This document shows positions 60,451-64,000 of a DNA stretch of 64,000 nucleotides, in pieces. Position numbers and translations under genes: made by a program. Below the pieces are notes generated by a model. It saw only the letters and a list, made by a program, of their open reading frames with translations. It ran no database searches and was not told where the DNA came from. Source of the DNA: Bog-159 sp963707465 (GTDB lineage Bacteria; Acidobacteriota; Terriglobia; Bryobacterales; Bryobacteraceae). The DNA is taken from the NCBI GenBank assembly GCA_963707465.1, contig CAVPQK010000015.1:2046001-2110000 (forward strand), in the 5' to 3' direction. Positions within the stretch are counted from its first letter, which is position 1. Each line of letters begins with the position of its first letter.

Positions 60451-63047
60451 AAATCGACTCCCAGCGCGGCCTTCAGCTTCGATACGTCGAACCAGGCGAG
60501 ACCCTCGCTGCGCCTGCGTTCTGCGCCGTTTTCGAACGACTTTAACAAGTCCACGACGCGCTCGCGGCCTTCGGCGGTGGCTACGGCTTCGCGGGGGGTC
60601 TGGCCGTCCAACGCGGGCAGGGGCGTATCGGGCCACGAACTGTAGTGCTGGTCGAGGAACTCCCCAACCGGTTCCCGTTCCACTTCCGGCGGCAGAGTGG
60701 AAGCTTTTGGCGCGGCTGGCGAAGGCTCCCGCTCGCGCAGGGCGGATTGCCAACTGGTGAAGTCGTCGTCCAGGTGACGCAGGTGGTCGCCGGCAAGGAA
60801 CTCCAGCAGCGCCTTGCCGCGCTCGAACCGTTGACGCGTGGGGCATTCGAGCTTGAGTTCGCCGCCGCCAAGATGAACGTGGCCGAACGCGCGCCGCGCT
60901 CCCGTAGCGTCCGCAGTCTCGTCGAGCCAACCGTACTCGCCGGGGTCCTCCTCGGGGTGAAAGGCTTTGGATTGCGCGAGCGCCTGGCGGACGGCATCCT
61001 CGTCCAGGGCCGCATAACGCGCCCGGCTGAAGACCAGTTCATCGCCTTCGAAGCTAACCACCCGCGTGGATTCCGCACTTCGGTTGATGAGCCGTGAGAC
61101 CTCCTGCCGCATGTGATGGCTGTGGGCGTGCAGAAAATCGTCCCAGCTCAATCCGCTGAGCTCGCGTGCGCCGATGGCCCACTCCTTGAGTGGCGCAACC
61201 AAGGGCTGCGGAATGGTCAGAACCGTGGCGGTAAAAACGTGGCGGCCCTCGAACTCCTCCACCCGCGCGAGATAGCAATCCCACAGCGCGGCCCGTTTCG
61301 ATGTGTTCACGTCATCGACGAAGCGCTCGCCGCCGACCAGCAGATCCTTCAACCGGACGCCCGATCCCCGGCGCACCTCCTGCACTTCGAAGATGCTACA
61401 GCGGGCGCGGGTCCAGGCCTCCAGGATCTTGCGCTGGCGCATGGTAAGGCCGCCCGGACTGCGCTTCAGAAATTCCTGGATGATGGGATGCCCCAGACGC
61501 GGCGGCACGCAATCGTGAATCAGCCAGTCCACGCTCTCCATGGAGAGCGTCTCATCGTCGGCGCCGGCGGGAGGCTCCGATCCGACGAACTCCTGGAGCG
61601 ACTCTTCCAACTCGCGCTTGCGCACTACGGTGGTCGCGAACTCGATCAAGCGGCGGCGAAGGCTGGATTCCTCGGCGTTCGCGTCGCGAGGCGCCATTTC
61701 GCTGGGAGCGTCGTGCGGTGGGGCCACGGTCCGCGAGTTCTCGTCGGACTCCAAATGGCACTTCTTGTATTTCTTGCCGCTGCCGCACCAGCACGGATCG
61801 TTGCGGCCGGGGGTCACGCTACGGCGGACGGGTTCGGGAGTGAAGCCGTCCTCGGAATCGTCCTCATCGTCTTCGCCCTCGTCTTCGTCCCACGGCTGGT
61901 CGCAGAGATCGTAAACCGTCTCCTCGGGAGGTTTCGCGTCAGGGGCAATTTGATCCATCTCCTGCTGAAGCTTGAAGATTTCCTGCAATTCCGCGCGCAT
62001 GCGTTTGGGCAGATCCTTCGCATGGCGGCTGAGCAACGACCAGGCCAGCTCACGGCCTTTGGCTCCCTCCGAATGCGCCAGCGCCATCGCCACGCTGGCG
62101 AACAGTTCGGGGCGATCGGATTTCGGAAAACCGGCAAGACCGTCCAGAAGGCTCAACAGGAAATCCCGCTTCCCTGATAAATCGGGAAGATAGTTGGCGG
62201 CGATGGCCAGGTTGCATCGTCCATCGGCATCGGCGGTGGGCGCCAACTTGTGAAACGCTTCGAAAGACTCCACCGGACGCCGCGATGCAATGCGCTGGAC
62301 TGCCCAGTTAGCGGCCGCTTCAATCAGTTCATCGTCGATCGCGTAACATTCAAGCAGTTCCGGCAATACGGCAGGGTCACCGATCTCGCCGAGCAGCGCC
62401 AGGCTGCACACGACAGGCGCGGGGCTGGCTTCAGGCAAGGAGTTGGTAGCCATGGCGCGCAGCACGCCCACCAGCAGAGGACCGCAGCGCGCGCCATCCT
62501 TCAGAATCTCATCCACCAGTTCCCTGGTCAACCCGTCCTCGGCCGTCTCCAACAGGTCATCGACCAGCCGATAGGGCCGCAGCCGCTCGCTGACATCTTC
62601 CGGCTCGTCTGCGCGTTTCTCGTGGAAGATATCGGCCGTGGCTTCGAGGAATTCCTCACCATCGGCGAAATCCCCGGCTAGCGGCTTACCCTTGAAGACC
62701 TCCTTGAAGTGCTCAACACCGTCGGGATTACGCAGCGTCTTAAGAGCTGCCAACTCCAGGATGCCGCCGCGGAACTCCTCACTTTCGCCGGTAAGGGAGC
62801 TATGCAGCTTGAACCAGGGTTCGTAGCGGTAGGGATCGGCGGCGGCGGCGCGCCAAGAATACTCCGCGGTCCCGGCGAGATCGCCCGCGCTGAACCGCTC
62901 TTCGCCGATGACGGTGAGCGAGACGGCGTCGAACGGATCGAGTTCCAGGGCCCGCCGAAAGGCCTCTTCGCGGGTGAGCTCTCCGGCCTCCATCTGGGCG
63001 AACAGGTCCTGCCGGGCTTCGATGATCGAATGTGGGGTAAAGAGCAT
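60447..63047 (-). CDS. SEC-C motif protein with HEAT-like N-terminal part
   Basis: An 866-residue protein of unknown role. The N-terminal part (about 1-340) is helical and repeat-like (RALELDPFDAVSLTVIGEER, LALLGEIGDPAVLPELLECY, ASVAMALAHSEGAKGRELAW). An acidic linker (DEDEGEDDEDDSEDG) precedes the zinc-binding SEC-C motif PGRNDPCWCGSGKKYKKCH (about 413-431). The C-terminal part contains EFLDQHYSSWPDTPLPALDG, then TPREAVATAEGRERVVDLLK, which resembles MbcA/ParS-type C-terminal domains. The SEC-C motif, named after SecA, binds a zinc ion in many unrelated proteins. The gene overlaps pxpA translationally. Confidence 0.8.
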   Translation of the reverse strand: MLFTPHSIIEARQDLFAQMEAGELTREEAFRRALELDPFDAVSLTVIGEERFSAGDLAGTAEYSWRAAAADPYRYEPWFKLHSSLTGESEEFRGGILELAALKTLRNPDGVEHFKEVFKGKPLAGDFADGEEFLEATADIFHEKRADEPEDVSERLRPYRLVDDLLETAEDGLTRELVDEILKDGARCGPLLVGVLRAMATNSLPEASPAPVVCSLALLGEIGDPAVLPELLECYAIDDELIEAAANWAVQRIASRRPVESFEAFHKLAPTADADGRCNLAIAANYLPDLSGKRDFLLSLLDGLAGFPKSDRPELFASVAMALAHSEGAKGRELAWSLLSRHAKDLPKRMRAELQEIFKLQQEMDQIAPDAKPPEETVYDLCDQPWDEDEGEDDEDDSEDGFTPEPVRRSVTPGRNDPCWCGSGKKYKKCHLESDENSRTVAPPHDAPSEMAPRDANAEESSLRRRLIEFATTVVRKRELEESLQEFVGSEPPAGADDETLSMESVDWLIHDCVPPRLGHPIIQEFLKRSPGGLTMRQRKILEAWTRARCSIFEVQEVRRGSGVRLKDLLVGGERFVDDVNTSKRAALWDCYLARVEEFEGRHVFTATVLTIPQPLVAPLKEWAIGARELSGLSWDDFLHAHSHHMRQEVSRLINRSAESTRVVSFEGDELVFSRARYAALDEDAVRQALAQSKAFHPEEDPGEYGWLDETADATGARRAFGHVHLGGGELKLECPTRQRFERGKALLEFLAGDHLRHLDDDFTSWQSALREREPSPAAPKASTLPPEVEREPVGEFLDQHYSSWPDTPLPALDGQTPREAVATAEGRERVVDLLKSFENGAERRRSEGLAWFDVSKLKAALGVDF

Positions 63048-63076
63048 GGAACGAATCGTCTATTTTAAGGCAGAAG

Positions 63077-63102
63077 GGCAGGCTGAGAGCCTGCCCCACA
63101 TC
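63077..63102. repeat. palindromic repeat, GGCAGGCTGAGAGCCTGCC type
   Basis: GGCAGGCTGAGAGCCTGCC is a perfect 8-bp hairpin followed by CCACAT. It belongs to the family also seen at 34511, 37944 and 54033. It lies between the SEC-C gene start and the xylulokinase stop. Confidence 0.75.
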
Positions 63103-64000
63103 CTACCGCGAATCCAGTCTTGCGATTTCGGCGAACGCCGGTTTGAGCGCGGGATACAGCGCGCGATATACCCGGTGCGCCTTGGCATGAAACGCGGCCT
63201 CGGCCGGGCGCGGCGCGAGCGAATCCACTTCGCGGATAGTGGCGCGGCAGACTTCCGGAACCGAGCCGTACTCGCCGGCGCCGGCCAGCGCCAGCAGCGC
63301 CGCGCCGTAGGCCGAACCCTCCTGCGTTTCCAGAGTCACTACCTTCTTATCGAGTATGTCCGCGAGCAACTGGCGCCAGAAGGGACTGCGGGCGCCGCCT
63401 CCGGAAGCGCGCACCGACGCGACCGCGACGCCGAGCTCTTCGATGATATCCAGGCAATCGCGCTGGCTGTAGGATACGCCTTCGAGGACCGCGCGGATCA
63501 GGTCGGCGCGCTGGTGCTTGGCGGTGAGGCCGATCCATCCGCCGCGGGCGGTGGCGTCCAGGTGGGGGGTGCGCTCGCCCATCAGGTAAGGCAGCCAGAA
63601 GAGGCCTTGCGCGCCGGCGGGTGCGGCGGAGGCTTCGGCGGTTAGCGCATCGTAATCCGCGCCGGGCGCGAGCTGGTTGCGGAACCATTGCAGGCTCAGG
63701 CCAGCACCCTGAGTGACTCCCATCACATGCCACTTGTCGCGCACCGCATGGCAGAAGGTGTGGACGCGGCCGGCTGGATCGTAAGCCACCTTCTCCATAT
63801 GGGCGAAGACTACGCCCGAAGTGCCCAGCGTGCAGGAGACGATGCCGGGTTCGACGATGCCATTGCCGACCGCGCTCGAAGCCTGATCGCCGCCGCCGCC
63901 GACTACGGGCGTTCCCTCGGCCAGCCCGGTAGCCTCGGCCGCCGCGCGCGTGATGCGGCCGGTCACGTCGCTCGATTCGTGGCAGGTGGGCAGGATGGCG
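63103..64000 (-). CDS. xylB: xylulokinase, 3' part (gene continues beyond the window)
   Basis: The final 299 codons of an FGGY-family sugar kinase. Visible: SDVTGRITRAAAEATGLAEG, the ATP-binding GGGGDQASSAVGNG, SCTLGTSGVVFA, PYLMGERTPHLDATARGGWI, SYSQRDCLDIIEEL and ASGGGARSPFWRQLLADILD. The order and content are those of xylulokinase, which phosphorylates D-xylulose. The N-terminal part, with the catalytic Asp, is outside the window. The frame is open to the window edge. Confidence 0.88.
   Translation of the reverse strand, partial: AILPTCHESSDVTGRITRAAAEATGLAEGTPVVGGGGDQASSAVGNGIVEPGIVSCTLGTSGVVFAHMEKVAYDPAGRVHTFCHAVRDKWHVMGVTQGAGLSLQWFRNQLAPGADYDALTAEASAAPAGAQGLFWLPYLMGERTPHLDATARGGWIGLTAKHQRADLIRAVLEGVSYSQRDCLDIIEELGVAVASVRASGGGARSPFWRQLLADILDKKVVTLETQEGSAYGAALLALAGAGEYGSVPEVCRATIREVDSLAPRPAEAAFHAKAHRVYRALYPALKPAFAEIARLDSR

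Overview
The window looks like a chromosomal segment of an acidobacterium of the Bryobacterales/Solibacter type. This is an inference from gene content: GC-rich coding sequence, four MacB-like permeases with no ATPase domain (the acidobacterial ADOP family) with a PadR regulator next to one of them, many small decaying toxin-antitoxin loci, and short palindromic repeats scattered between and inside genes. No rRNA, tRNA, CRISPR array, phage module or complete insertion sequence was seen.

Layout. 0-2.2 kb: an OmpR-type response regulator, then an islet with higA, an amber-interrupted higB and a broken membrane-protein gene; the islet ends in a 51-bp near-copy of the response-regulator 3' end. 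2.2-5.2 kb: padR (with a near-perfect operator over its promoter) and an ADOP permease. 5.2-12.6 kb: a lysine operon, promoter - lysine riboswitch - intrinsic terminator - dapE-asd-lysC-dapB-dapA-dapD-SDR-receiver. All the dap/asd/lysC genes except dapB carry single-base frame breaks. 12.6-18.3 kb: secreted proteins, a thioredoxin-like protein, rsgA, and two adjacent exported proteins sharing a C-terminal module. 18.3-23.1 kb: a DUF433 antitoxin with a wrecked PIN-like toxin, bracketed by a decayed copy of the neighbouring gene end, then an ETF-quinone oxidoreductase-like flavoprotein fused to a ferredoxin and an acyl-CoA dehydrogenase. 23.1-26.5 kb: a gene desert, a methyltransferase and a tandem-TIR protein. 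26.7-33.6 kb: TPR protein, MFS permease, SYLF protein, a branched-chain amino acid type binding protein, a Tat-exported class V aminotransferase, DUF2277 and a TlpA-like protein. 33.6-36.7 kb: an ECF sigma/anti-sigma/secretin-like operon and a cluster of ruined toxin-antitoxin genes. 36.7-41.2 kb: an RND efflux pair. 41.3-43 kb: one intact and two ruined toxin-antitoxin loci. 43-53.7 kb: three more ADOP genes (one a pseudogene), msrA, a YceI protein, a flavoprotein and a sugar-isomerase-like protein. 53.8-58.3 kb: a ParD remnant running into an ABC exporter with two tandem paralogous membrane subunits, then a fucose/arabinose isomerase-like enzyme. 58.3-64 kb: an HTH protein, a DHFR-like reductase, pxpA, a SEC-C protein and the 3' part of a xylulokinase.

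Common threads. (1) At least seven toxin-antitoxin loci are present; in most the toxin is broken while the antitoxin is often intact. (2) Two of these loci lie between a gene and a partial copy of that gene's 3' end, which suggests a shared way of arriving. (3) Palindromic repeats and minisatellites have entered coding regions in frame, and one repeat encodes the same peptide in two unrelated membrane proteins. (4) The lysine operon has a textbook lysine riboswitch, yet a dense run of one-base indels; because the encoded protein sequence between breaks is fully conserved, an assembly or sequencing cause is the leading explanation.
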